Positions 49,657-61,781 of a DNA stretch of 64,000 nucleotides are shown piece after piece. Both the position numbers and the translations under genes were made by a program. The stretch is from Brevipalpus yothersi (taxonomy: Eukaryota > Arthropoda > Arachnida > Trombidiformes > Tenuipalpidae). Positions within the stretch are counted from its first letter, which is position 1; every line of letters begins with the position of its first letter. Location: positions 62,001-126,000 of the forward strand of contig QZCP01000779.1 in assembly GCA_003956705.1 (NCBI GenBank). The letters run 5' to 3'. The notes beneath the pieces are model-generated. The model searched no databases and was not told where the DNA came from. It saw only the letters and a list, made by a program, of their open reading frames with translations.

Positions 49657-52600
49657 GAGAACGATTCGTGGCAACATACACAGACATGCAGATAGACATT
49701 CACACGTCCAAAATTGTCATCCAATTTCTGGGGCAGCGTCTACTTCATTTTCGATCAGTTGAGAAAGCGAGATCAAAATTAGAGGGAAAAATGAGCATTA
49801 TATGGAAAGAGAAAATTGAACTGTATCAGATGAGTGATTAGGTTCAAATCGTTCTTGAGTTCAATCATTATTTGACTGATGATTCGAATTTCTTCCCTTG
49901 CTTGGTATCAAGCCTATTCCTTTGTTCAAAAATCTAATTTGTTGAGCTGTTGCAATTATTGTCTACCCTTACTTTGATGTAAATGATTTAAATTTGCACT
50001 CCTCGAATTTAACATGAACTCCAGTCAATCAATTCGAATTTTTTTTTTGCTTCGTTCTCAACGCTGTATTCAAAGTATGAGTTCTGAAGCAGCGCTGCCA
50101 TAGACAAATATGTGTGTAAATTCTTGTAATTCTACATGATCAGAAGCTGTATCAATCACTAATTTCCTATGTGTGGGAATGAAGTTCATCAGCTTTCTGT
50201 TAGCTTATCATGAGTCGCTCAGCAAATCAGGATGTACTTTTTATCCTGTTCCGCTCTTCGCCATCTGATACAGATAAGAACACACACATTTCGTCATATT
50301 ATAGCAACGAATTATTTGTAGCTCATCCTCTGATTGTTCCCCTGCATACGACTCGCTTCCCTAATCAGCGCAAAAAGAGTCAATGGAAATCAAAAAGAAT
50401 CAAAATTCCGAATGGATCCAATGAGGACACTATGGACTCATCAACTGATAATACAACGCTTGTTCACCATCATCTTTTCGAATTTGAGAGATGTGGAATC
50501 AATTTTTCTCTCCCTTTCTCTTTCAACTCTTCGTTTACCATAAAAAGCTGAAGCATTTGACCACAGAATGGTGCCCAAATTCGCAAAACAATTTAATCCC
50601 TCTTCTCTACTGTGTGTGATACCCAACCTCTCATTTTTCGTCCTACAAACACTAATGCTTACCATGATGAGGACCACTTTTGGCTTGATCAAGCTAACAT
50701 TTTCGGATACTGCTTCTCTTTTGGATGATATTGTCCCCCAAAATTTTTCGTTCCTAGAAGACAGTTTTTTTGCGTTTTGACAAGAAAAAGTGATTATCAA
50801 CGCGTTTTGATTGTGGAAATATTCCTTGAACGATTTTTTTTGCTTCAGTTCACTCATTATAAAGCCACAAATATATAGATGAAATTGTTGTCGTTTTCTC
50901 AGATCTTCCAACGTTTTGTTTTTGCGACCTGCTTTGCTTCAATCTTGATTATTTATTTCTTGAAATTCTCTCACGCCAAATCATGATTTGGCGATGAAAT
51001 CTTGTCAAGAAAATGCTCTCCCCCTCAGAATAATTCATGTTTTCTGTCTCTCATTTGTTCATCAATTCTTTTTGACTACTTGTAATTAGATCAATTCATT
51101 TCTTCTAATTTGTTTCTCTCTTCTCCTCTGTGTGTACGTGTATTTCCATTCATCTTTTTCTCAGGCCCCGACATGAAGCCTCTGCCAATCTAGTACCAAA
51201 CAAATACATACATAATACAGTGTGATTCCTTTTCTCTGGAATTTTTTCTCTGATAAACCTCAGGCATTAATCAAAATATTGATATTAATCGATTATTCTG
51301 GATGATTGTTTGATTGATCCCGACAATTGGTAATTGTGGGCACACTTTTTGCCTCCGTCTAAAAACAATGATTTTTTTGAATGAAACCTGTGTAATAATA
51401 GCGTTCTTGGTGAACAATTTTATCGAAAGCATAATCGGTTCATAAATTGTATCTCAAAAAAGATACAATATTCTACATAGCTGTGAAATGAAGTTCTTCA
51501 GTTGAAAAGTTTGCTTATCTTTTCCACCAATTTTTCTCTTTCTTCTTTTCTTTCTTTCTCTCCCCATCAAATGCATGTATTTCTGGCAAACCTTTTCACA
51601 TTCTCAATCATTTTCTACTCTTTATTTCGGTTTCTCTCTATTTGTCATTTACTAAGAAATTGCAATTGCTTAAAACCAAGCAACCAACCATTGTGAATGC
51701 TGTTCTCATAATTGATGTAATTGAAATACACGAACAATAAGATGACGTACATAAGATATTTCGCATACTTTATTTCATTCTTCATGGACTCTCACTTTCT
51801 CTCTTCCTCTCTATTATCATTATTATTGTTATTCATCTAGTTCCTCTTTCTCTCTTTCCTTACACACCAATTCTTAATGTAAAATCGATTCAAGTTTGTC
51901 TCGATTTACTTCTCACATTATCTGAATAAGGCAATTCACATGAGTATAGGTATTTGAATTCTAAATGCCGGGCGTGGATTGAAGCTTTATATTCCATCTG
52001 TATTCCAATGAGATTCGGAATACACGCACGTGTGTGTGTACACATCTTTCTCTTATCCGAAAATCTTGGGCAAAACACAAAATAATATTATTTCTCAGCG
52101 GAATTGAGAGTGCATTAAAATTTAATCAGTAACTCATAGAATAGGCTTCAAGATTCATCTTTATCATCACAAGATTCCCAAAATGATATATATCTGGGGA
52201 AAATATTCATCGACTAAGCTTATAGAGTGCAAATATTCTGAAAAATTTATTGTCAGATAATCTATCGAAGTCAAGAAAAGTCTCATCAGCTTTTATCTCT
52301 CGAAAAGAGAAAGCAATTTGCGTAAGCTCGACCATAGTAATTTGAGTAGGTGAGAATTTGTATATGTATGTATCATTTTTGTCGAATTTTGACAATGTAA
52401 CCGTTTCGAAACTGATTCCAAGAAATTTGATGAAGATTCACAGAGTCAAATTCTCTCCAAGAATTGATTGCATAATTGCTCACTTGGAATGGCAACCATC
52501 AATTTAAATTGTTTAAGATTCTTCACGTGTTTCTCGTGTTTCACCGTCGGTTCTTGATGTGAATCAAGAATTGTCATGGAGCAAAACGGCTCAATCAAGA

Positions 52601-52929
52601 AAATTGGCTATCTGATTGAGAAACCACATGTGGTCCGATCATTTCGAATTTTTATGCCCCCATCTTATTGAAAGATGATTTGTTAGGGATTTTCTATCCC
52701 TAAATTTTCTAACATAATGGAGGAATTCTACTTCCCTTACTTTGTTGCTGTAAAACTGTAGCTCACCATTGTTCAGTGTATGAAGTTGCTTGGATCGATG
52801 TGAGAAAATTTTCTCGGGAAAATCCTCCTTTCAACCAGTTAATGATTCATCAAAAACTATGATAAACATATTTTCTTAACAGCTAGTTGAGAAAACAATC
52901 ATTTTGCTCATTCGAAATGACCACAAAAA
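49657..52929. other. Intergenic downstream of PIP4K, nothing recognised
   Basis: Includes the presumed PIP4K 3' UTR and CT-rich tracts. Overlapping frames on both strands at 50.2-50.9 kb have no motif or splice support. Confidence 0.45.
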
Positions 52930-53002
52930 TGTTCGCACCAGGTTTCGAACCTGGGACCTTCTGCGTGTTAAGCAGATGTGATAACCACTACACTATGCGA
53001 AC
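52930..53002 (-). tRNA. tRNA-Val(AAC): tRNA-Val (anticodon AAC)
   Basis: A complete cloverleaf on the minus strand: acceptor GTTCGCA/TGCGAAC with discriminator A, D-arm, anticodon stem TCTGC/GCAGA with loop TTAACAC (anticodon AAC), variable loop, and T-arm CCAGG/CCTGG around TTCGAAA. Internal promoter boxes are TAGTGTAGTGG (A) and GGTTCGAAACC (B). A TTTTT run just downstream (52,925-52,929 on the complement) is a polymerase III terminator. It is 73 nt with no intron. Confidence 0.95.
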
Positions 53003-53650
53003 TTGATGAGAGATGTTAGTTTCTAGTTAGATCAAATCTATAAGATTCAATCGATTAACCTTGGGAAAATGATATAAATCATGCTCAATCATGAGATACA
53101 AGTGATTTTGAGGTAAATTGATATGAGCAATTGGGTAAATTAAAAATTTATCATCCATCTCGAAAGCATAATTGGTATCTTATTGTTCTGTTGGCGAAAA
53201 TTAGGATGATCATTCTCTCATACCACTCTCTCGTCTAAATGAACCAACTTGTGAAGAGTAATCTCTCAAGTTTCAATCGATCATGATGAAAATGTCTCAG
53301 ATCGGTGAATTAATTGACTCCTCTCAATCTGATGGATAAATTCAGTTCCTCATCATAAGTACACACAATGAAAAGCGAGCGTGTTCAAACTGATGTGTCA
53401 TTTTGCCATTGCTCATCAATGTAGTGATAGGTTGAAATTCACAATTTTTTTGAAATAATAGTAATAACAGTTACTGTACCTGGTTGCTGGGATAAATCAT
53501 GACTTTTCAGAGTAATCTCAGCCTCTAGGAACCGATGAATTCACTCATTATCTATAGTTAGATTTGGTTTGATTTATTCTTATCACAATTCGAAATATGA
53601 TTCAATATAAAGACTGATAAGATAGCTCTTATCTATTGGGGAAAAAGTTT
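53003..53650. other. Intergenic, nothing recognised
   Basis: Spacer between the tRNA gene and the 3' end of the lipase-like gene. Confidence 0.5.
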
Positions 53651-55022
53651 TCAACATTTCGAAAGAGGGGCTGGAGATGTATGGACACAGGTACGACGTA
53701 GCCATGGATGATCCCGACAATCGAATCGAGTCTTACCTCTCAGTGGACTTGTGGTTCCAAAACTGAAAGGACACTGGCTGAATCGAAAAACACATCGTTC
53801 CGATAGAGCAGCCGAAAAAGTGACCACCGAGAACCAATGTGAACATGAGTGTATACCATTGCATGGATTCATGTCCACATTGATCTGATCAGGATTTAAT
53901 ATATACACACAATGTCCCTCGGCTTCCAGAATTCCTATTCTCCATGTCAATAGAGCACCCAAATCTTCGAGTATCGGAAGCGGTGGTGCCAAAGTAGTGA
54001 TTATCACATTGACCACCTCGGCATGAGTATAATTGGTGACAGCATAATTACTCTTTCGAAATGGAATGGCAGGCAAATCAAGTGCTATTGAGAAGGATTG
54101 ATAGAAAGTAAAATTGAAGTAGAGAAAAATCATAAATCGAAAATCGAAAATTTTGACATTCAAGATGTATATTTATAGTAAAGTCTAGAGAGAATAGAGT
54201 GATAAAAGCATACTGATGGTTTGAATACTTACCCATAAAATTACCCACCAAAATATTATACCTTTGTAGACACCATTCACCAATACCACTGAGAACACTT
54301 GCACCAGCTGAATAGCCGGCTACATAAATTTTCAGAGGATCAATTGATTTCTCTTTCGATAGCCAATGAATAAATTTGCATGTTATTCTACCCACAAGAA
54401 CTGTATTAATTTGAGCTAAAAATGGGGCAGTTTGAATAATGTGATCAATTGTGTAGGGAAACGAGAGGTATGTCCAATCGACTAGAATAGAATAATCATA
54501 GGAATCCAAGGCTGCCAATGGTGCCAAAAGATTACCCGATTCATCGTACTCAGCACCCAAACCATGAATGTAGATGAATATTTTGGAATGCTTTCGAATA
54601 GATTCAACATTCTGGAATCGATGAGGTTGCTCCTTGGAAATGGCCACAAATCGAACAGTATCTTTACGATTAACTTCAGGACATCCTGCAATCGGTGGCA
54701 AAGCATATATACGTGGTCCAAGTAGAAAGGGTTGAAAACATCCTAATGTATCATCACAAGTTTCCTTTAAACATGGTAGAAAAGCGTATGGATTGATCAA
54801 AGAGACGCCTGTTGTACTAGTAGTATTAGTAGTGTTGGTAATGTTGAACTTTTTACTTTTGGTAAAATTAAAATAACTAAACGAAGAACCTCTGGATTGA
54901 ATACAAATAAAATTAGAACCAAATAAAATAAGAGTAAATACATTGATTAATGTCATTATGTATAATGTATCCGGTGAAGTGTGATTTTCCGATGATCTTG
55001 GTGCACCATGGATCAAGTTCAA
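53651..55022 (-). CDS. Secreted pancreatic-lipase-like enzyme
   Basis: An alpha/beta-hydrolase expected to cleave lipid esters outside the cell. Two exons, 55022-54233 and 54084-53651 (phase 1), give 407 residues, or 385 from the Met at 54,956, which starts a better signal peptide (MTLINVFTLILFGSNFIC). Motifs: an oxyanion-hole strand FIYIHGLGAEYD (149-160), VDWTYLSFPY, the nucleophile elbow VAGYSAGASVLSG (Ser238), the Asp in ALDLPAIPF just after the intron (family GLDPAGP), and the His in the CSHW motif (family C-N/S-H-x-R). All three triad residues are present. Several Cys suit a secreted fold. There is no C-terminal PLAT domain, as is common in invertebrate members. The substrate (triglyceride or phospholipid) cannot be told. 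Confidence 0.83.
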
Positions 55023-56612
55023 GTAAAATAGGAAGTGTGTGTTGTAAAATCTTCAGAAAATCTCATGATCCATCATACCCGCATCGAAAATTATGCTCAT
55101 CATTCAATGAACTCTTAGCACCCGAAACTCAAGGATATGCAAGATTCATCCATTCAACGAAAGAGAACTTATGCTTTTACCTCCTTCCCAATAGATCTCG
55201 AAAAATGATTCGAAAATTATAACTCCGTTTAAAGCTTAATGAAATTATCGTATTTTTTTGGAGGATAGAATGGCGAATCACAAGGGTTCGATTATAATAC
55301 TAAACAATAGTAAAGAGCGATATGATAATGCTCAAAATCGAAAAATTCAAATTCAAATTCATCAGCCTCTTTTGAAAGTTCTAAACTCATGTGGGGAATT
55401 TGGAAGCCTCTGAACTCATGTATACAGTATGTAGTAAACAAAATGCATGAAAATCATAGGATCTGATGCAGATACATGTATATTGCTTTCGAGGGGAGAA
55501 AAATGAGTAAATTCAGTACTGAAAGCGCTTAAGAAATTGGTTTTCTCAAAACATGTGATATATTCACAAGGGTTACGCTCCTTCCTTTAGATATTTAATA
55601 ATCGTATTGACAAATTGAAGTAAATCACGAACTTTTCTGTGTTCAGTCGAAAATTTAAAGATTCTGGATTTCTTTTCCCCGCAAACCGCCTTATTTACAT
55701 GTTCAAATGATGCACGAATGATGAGTAGAACCTTCCATGAGCATTCAACAAACCAACTCCCAACCATGTTAATTAATTGTCAATTGTTAATTCAATCTAA
55801 AATGCGCTGTTTAAGTGATAGTCATTCGTTCTGGATGGAGTTTTCCAAACTTTAGAACACCGTTGATTTCTTTCATATTCATTTCGGAAACTTTCTTCTC
55901 GGCCTAGTACGAGAGATCATTTTCAAAAATATTGAGGAGCTTGACGGAAAATTCTCTTGTCTGAAGAGACGAATATTATTTCAGAAATTTCGGAAATGAA
56001 CTCTACTTGTGATCTATTGTACAGAATGGTGTGAATTTTAATATCAACAGAATACAATTAACACTTTTTGATAATACTGAGTTGAATAATTTCATTCTGA
56101 TTCACGATTACAAAGCAAAACTGCAACTGCTATTCAAACTCTTGAGCCCTAGTTTATTGAACTCAATTATGATGAGCTCTTGAAATTTTTATCCTTGATC
56201 GATTTTATGATTCGAAAGAGGGTCAAATAAAGTGAGGTTAATGACCATTGAATCTTTACTAATATCGTCGATAGATGCATCAAATCGAGGAAATTGATGT
56301 ATTAATTTTCCATTAGATTTCTTACTAACCAAATACTTGGCATCCTAGCAATTTTTGACCTCTTTTATGGCTTTTCTTCACTCAATTATGACTTGAGAGT
56401 GAAAATTTGGTAGTCAAGTGAACATTTTAGGCTTGCAAGTAGATCATTTTCAAATTGAAAGTGTTCTGAGTGAGCAAATTTTTCCATCATCCTAAATCCA
56501 TCTCATTTAATTGAATATTTCACAATCTCTATAAAAAGTCCAATCACTCTGATTGTTTGCGGAAACTTGGACACATTTTTAACCAAATAAGTGAATAATT
56601 GGATTGGTCAAA
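55023..56612. other. Intergenic, one doubtful small ORF
   Basis: A 64-codon minus-strand frame (55,573-55,767) has a plausible protein-like composition (SFEHVNKAVCGEKKSRIF, LLQFVNTIIKYLKEGA) but no partner exons and no recognisable family. The rest shows nothing. Confidence 0.4.
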
Positions 56613-57165
56613 ATGAAGAACATCATTTTCGCTGTATTCCAAAGTAAGTATAATGTGTTTGATCTTCTCCATGCTTAAAATTCGACATCAGAGAAATTCT
56701 ATCCTTATATTCAATAAATATGGATATATTTTTCAAGTTTCAGTTCTAACGGTGATCTGTTTTCATGGTGAATCATTTGCCTCATCTACATCTTCAAATG
56801 TGAATTCAACATCCCCATCTGCTCCATCAGCACCCGAAAAAACTGTGACCAGTGAAGATTTGAGAGCGATGAAGAGACAGATTCTCGAAAGTTTGAATAA
56901 ATTGGAAAAACTAATGGACAGAGTTAACAATATTCCTGTGCCAGCTCGATCCATTAATCAATCTGGATCATCTCAATTATCCGAGAGACAAGGTGGTAGA
57001 CCATTGGGCATGTTGGGTGATATTTATCAAGATTTGAGTGGCTCTTTTCTCAATTCAATTCGATCAATCCAATATCATGTCACTAGACTTGTGGCTGCCT
57101 CACCATTGTGCTCATATCCAATGAGAGCTGTTGATCCGGATCCGGAAACTGCACCTTTCAAGTAA
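56613..57165 (+). CDS. Short secreted protein, unrecognised
   Basis: Exon 1 is only 31 bases (56613-56643, donor GTAAGT). Exon 2 begins at 56,738 (or 56,744) and ends at 57,165, giving about 152 residues. Joining them creates a proper signal peptide, starting MKNIIFAVFQ and continuing ISVLTVICFHGESFAS. Without this splice the frame starts with an unconvincing basic leader, so I prefer the spliced start. A Ser/Pro linker precedes a helical, charged segment (EDLRAMKRQILESLNKLEKL) that looks like a short coiled coil. A second segment reads LGDIYQDLSGSFLNSIRSI. One late cysteine is present. No family was recognised. Confidence 0.6.
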
Positions 57166-57656
57166 ATGGTTCGGACCATTAATTTATCATTTATCTATGG
57201 ATGGGATGAAAAAATGATGATAAATTCCTGGAGAAATTCGATTTTCGATCCAATGAACAATTTCTGTTGATTCAATAATAATAGAGTTGAGGATTGAGAA
57301 ATTTTTTCCTCTTGAAATTATGTATTTCTTGTCACTTTCCATCTTATGAATCAAATCTGGGGAATTTACCTCAAAGAAAAGAAAAAATATTGCTAAGTTA
57401 AATTAACCTATGATCAATAAAAATGAATAATACCTTTTAGTTTGGAAAGTTTCCATTTTTATGGTGATGAAAGTATAATAATCATAGTTTAATTAATTGC
57501 ACCAGAGAGAGTGTCCATTAGATTTATGACTTGAATTTTTATTCTCAAGATACTTGAGAACAGAGAAAATATTGAATTTCTCACTAATAAGAGGAACTAT
57601 AGTACATTCAGTGAAATTATGATGTGTACTGATGTTAATTGAGCAGATTTTGATCA

Positions 57657-58261
57657 ATGAGCTTGAAAGGATGTCCAATGTTTCACAAATTTTACTATCT
57701 TTATCTCTATTTCTATTCACTTTTTGCACTCGTGTATGTGGTGACTGGACATGCAGAAAAATCTCGCAACCTGTGTACATATTCGGATAAGGAGTTGGAA
57801 AATACAATGAAAGCAAACATATATTTCCAAGATTCCTGTTTGGAGGTGCGAGATATTCTACCGAACTATTCCTTTTTTAATGAGTGTTGATTTTTTTATC
57901 TAATATCAGAATTGATTATTTTGCTATGTATCACAGAAATCAAAAGATTCATCCATTCAAACAGGAATTAAAAGTTGTGGGAAAATGGTGTGGACTGGAC
58001 CTAATTCGAGAGAATCGTAAGAATTTATAATATTTAATTCTTCCAATATTATTGACCTAGAACTTTGTCTCTTGAAAACTTACTCAATCAAGAAGAAGAA
58101 AACATTGCACTGAGAACTCAAGAAAATGGTTAAATTGGGTAGTAAATTGCTAAACTAATCTTAAGGATAAATTTTATTGACTGGTTTTATTATTTTGAAA
58201 ATTTTTCAGAATAAATGTTGGAATCAACTTGGAGCATTGCATATCCACGATTTCATGGTAA
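57657..58261 (+). CDS. Possible small secreted cysteine protein (distant member G)
   Basis: Exons 57657-57845, 57937-58016 and 58210-58261 join in phases 0 and 2 to give 106 residues. A hydrophobic segment (about 12-30, YYLYLYFYSLFALVYVV) is the likely signal peptide. Exon 1 ends DSCLE, like MMCLTE in the genes just downstream, and has C-x22-C. Exon 2 has IKSCGKM. Exon 3 ends EHCISTISW, which recalls the C-I-H-S-T motif. The donor after exon 1 (GAG|GTGCGA) is weak. The match to the family is loose, so this may be an unrelated small secreted gene. Confidence 0.35.
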
Positions 58262-58871
58262 ATTGTAAATAAACATTCCACAGCATTATATTGATATATG
58301 TTTACATGAACGTATTATTTGAAGGCTTGTATGAAAAAGGCTTTTAGGGCAATAAGAAAAGGCCGAGGTGGAAGGAGGTCTACCAAGAAGATCTTCTAAG
58401 AAAATTTCACCACCCATGAAATGAAACAGTCGAAACTTGCAGATTAAAACAACTTTGGATCGAACATTGGTGATCAATTCCCTTCCCTACTGATGGTTGC
58501 AATAGTTTCGAAGAGAGTTGTAATCGCTACAATCCAATGTAATCCTGTGAATATATTGTACCATGTCCTTGAGTGAGGACAATACAGAGATGTTCTTTCT
58601 GATGCTACATTTTTTTTGAAAATTAATGCAAATAATCAGGGTCACCTCGAGAAATCCAGATTTTAGGTTCCCATAAGTTTGATTTTTTTCAAATGAAAGA
58701 AGCTCACAATTCAAAGCTTATGATCTTCAACAGTACTTAGGGTATCTCCACGTAAACAAACCTGAAAGATCAAATTTCAGTGATCAGAGAATAATTTTTC
58801 GATGGAAAATTTCAACCCAGCATGGTATGTGAATCGGTACACATTAAAAAGCTTGATTCTCTTTCCTGTTC

Positions 58872-59704
58872 ATGAATTTCGCTATGCTCCGAGGATGGAA
58901 TCATATTTTTTCATACTTTAGTGGCATTGTTAGGATCGGTTTCATTGCTTTTACTTCAATTTCGTACCTCTCACGACTAAAAGTTCTTGGGCTTCGTGTC
59001 AACCACAACCCATGGCCTGGAGTTTGTGTTCTTGGTGAAGTATATGCTGAACACAAACTGAGGGAACAAAGAAATACTCGACAAACGATGATGTGCTTAA
59101 CAGAGGTAAGAATTATCGTTGCAAAGAATGAATTTTTGTTCACCCATCTTCTTTCACAGATCCCACCTCACGATGAGCGATTTTATTGGATTCATAAATG
59201 TATCAAAAAATCTGGATTCTTCAATTTTGAACGAACAGACGAGGTACGAAGATTTTGTTCTGATAGGAAACAAGTGCAAATGGTGAGTGTTTTATGTGTG
59301 CTGATACTTAAATTGTTGATAAAAGAGCAATTTATTGCCCCAGATGAAAGACTGTTTCGGTTCCGATGATATTATTGCCAAGTGGCCAGCTCGAAGAACA
59401 GATGATATTGAGGTCAGATTCGCTTATTAACCACAGGCTACAATCAATACTCACTATTACCTTAATTACAGAGTTGCGCTAGGAACTACAGTGAATATCT
59501 GGGAAGAATGAATAAATTCGATGGCCCACGTGAACCTTTTTTTTGGGCACCTTTTCCAACTGCCCCACCATCTGAGCAGAGGTCAACAATCTTGCTAATC
59601 ATATCTGACTCTGGTGTACATGGTATGAAAAATACATGGATTGATAGGAAAAACAAGAATTAGCTCTAATTTGTCATTTCTTAGGTATGAAGTTTAAGAA
59701 TTAA
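58872..59704 (+). CDS. Small secreted cysteine protein, five-exon type (member D1)
   Basis: Exons 58872-59105, 59160-59282, 59344-59412, 59472-59622 and 59685-59704 give 198 residues, all in consistent phase. The paralogue at 60.3 kb has no Met at the first position, so the shared ATG at 58,884 may be the true start. A hydrophobic segment (about 14-31) is the signal peptide. Exon 1 contains PWPGVCVLGEVYAEHKL and TMMCLTE; exon 2 HKCIKKSGFFNF and RRFCSDRKQVQM; exon 3 MKDCFGSDD; exon 4 SCARNYSEYLGR, FFWAPFPT and STILLIISDS; exon 5 GMKFKN. Six cysteines outside the signal could form three disulfides. No outside family was recognised. Confidence 0.68.
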
Positions 59705-60303
59705 CCTTGGTGAAAGGACTGATGAGAACTAATTCCGAGCATTCGATAAAATCAGGAACAGAGGAATTTTCTTTCAAATCATCAAGAACTGGAGATATTC
59801 AAACAATAGTTTCCGAAAGCATTCAACGAGATGTCGACTCTAATCTAGAGTTCTCTTCATTCTGTTTAAAACCTCGATGTTATAAGTTTTCCACATGTTG
59901 TTTACATACCAGTTTGGAACTACAATACATGAATCTTTGGATCACATGGAATACTATATGAATCGAAATTGAGCCACTGACTCTAGAAATAGTCTACCAA
60001 AGAAATTTTCTACAGCAACTAGGAGAAATGCTAGTGATTAGTATGAAAATAATAAATATTCCCAATTGAGCTCTGAGAAAGACCAATTTTCTCGGTACAA
60101 TTTTCACGGATACAAAAAGCTTCTACTATGAGGTTTGTGATCTTTTCCCAGTATTTAGGATATCTCCACGTAGGCAAAATTTGAAGATCCAATTTCACTG
60201 ATCGTGAAGTTGGAGGACTGGTGGAAATTTTACATGGTATCAGCACAGATCGATAAGCTATGCTAATAATTTTCTTCTTTCCACTGTGTTAACGAATTTC
60301 GAT
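59705..60303 (+). promoter_or_regulatory. Duplicated 5' flank of members D1 and D2
   Basis: The 150-200 bases before D2 (about 60,130-60,300) closely match those before D1 (about 58,710-58,880), including TTAGGxTATCTCCACGTA and a downstream ATTTCAxTGATC. The flank was copied with the gene, so both copies probably share regulation. No TATA box was identified with confidence. Confidence 0.4.
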
Positions 60304-61136
60304 ATGGATCGAGGATGTGCAGAAGTTTCTTCATGTTTCAAGAGTATCGTTTGGATTAATTTCATTATGTTAAATTTAATATCGTACCTCTCACGAAGAA
60401 TAGTTCTTGGACATCGCTATGATGGACCATGGCCAGGAGTCTGTGTTCTGGGAGAAGTATATGTAAAGCACAAATTGAAGGAACAAAAAAATACTCGACA
60501 AACGATGATGTGCCTAACGGAAGTAAGGATTATTATTGCTGGATGTGCAGATTTTTTTTAATTATTCTCTTTTGCAGATCCCGCCTTCCGATCAGCGGTT
60601 TTATAAGATTCATGAATGTATAAAAAGATCTGGATTTTTAAATTTCGATAATGTGGACAGTTTGCATAGATTTTGTTCCGATGGGGAACAAAAACACATG
60701 GTAAGTGTTTATATCACACTCATACATGGCCCTCAAATTTTTCACGCAAGAGTGACACACACTTTATTCTTCCAGATGAAAGAATGTTTTGGTTCCGATG
60801 AGTTCATTGCCAAGTGGCCAGCTCGAAGATCGGATGATATTGAGGTCAGATTCGCCTATCTACTTTGTATTACAATCAACATTCTTCATTCTTTCTATCA
60901 TAGTATTGTGCTAGGAATTACAGTGAATATCTGGAAAGAATAAATAAATTCGACGGCCCACGTGAACCTTTTTTTTGGGCACCTTTTCCAAATGCCCTTC
61001 CATCTAGGCAGCGGTCAACAGTGTTGCTTATCATTTCTGACTCTCGTGTACATGGTATGAAAGTTACATAGATTGATAGGGAAAACAAGAATTAACTCTA
61101 ATTTGTCATTTCTTAGGTATGAAGTTTAAGAATTAA
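60304..61136 (+). CDS. Small secreted cysteine protein, five-exon type (member D2, tandem copy of D1)
   Basis: Exons 60304-60522, 60578-60700, 60776-60844, 60904-61054 and 61117-61136 have the same lengths as D1 from exon 2 onward (123, 69, 151, 20). The start is at the ATG shared with D1. The signal segment reads IVWINFIMLNLISYL. Then come PWPGVCVLGEVYVKHKL, TMMCLTE, HECIKRSGFLNF, HRFCSDGEQKHM, MKECFGSDE, YCARNYSEYLER and FFWAPFPN. All cysteines of D1 are kept. Introns 1-4 are in the same places. The frame is intact, so both copies look functional. They are offset by 1,420 bases. Confidence 0.68.
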
Positions 61137-61149
61137 CCCTGATGTAAAG

Positions 61150-61260
61150 ACTGATGAGATGTTTCTCCGTACAAGCCAAGATCAACTATCGTACTAACAT
61201 ATCATATCTGACTCTCGTGTTTCTAACATGAAAGATTCTTTACACGCTTGGATCATTTGA
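61150..61260 (+). pseudogene. Relic of an exon-4 copy from the D1/D2 family
   Basis: Just after D2, sequence resembling the end of exon 4 (ACTATCGTACTAACATATCA, then TATCTGACTCTCGTG) reappears without the rest of the gene. It is probably a leftover of a further unequal duplication. Confidence 0.4.
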
Positions 61261-61781
61261 ATTTCAAAAATTGATTTTTCCAGATTTTACTAATACATAG
61301 GCTTCAAGTCAAAACTCACCTTGTCTTTTAAATTGAAGATAAAATTCCATTTGCAAAATTGTGGTTGAGAACTCTCGTCAAGAGTTCTCCACTCGATTCT
61401 GTTTAGAGTTCAATGTTGCAAGTTTTTGTTTCTACATGTTGCTTATGGAGCTTTGGCTAGAAACACTTTCAGAACTCTACTGAACACAAAAATCATTGAA
61501 AATTTTCAATATCTCATGGATCAAAATTGAAAAGAAACTAACTTTTAGAACAATCTATCGGAGAAATTTTTCAAGATTCTGAAGATGATTAGCTAGTGAG
61601 CAGCGAAGAAAATGGTAAAAGTTTGGAGATCAGATTACCGTTCGAATGAAACGAGATGAATCAAAGAAAATTTGAAGTTGTACGCAAGCACAGCTACAGT
61701 ATGAATGGCAAACATCTTGAATTTATCCTCTGCCATTTATTCTCATTTACTTAGAAAATTGCAGAATCAATGCATTAGAAT

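Noticed and set aside
50210..50911. Overlapping frames of 113 and 156 codons on opposite strands
   Set aside because: No signal peptide, motif or splice partner; composition looks random, with a microsatellite-derived Arg/Glu run.
55573..55767. 64-codon minus-strand ORF with protein-like composition
   Set aside because: Too short and isolated to call without homology.
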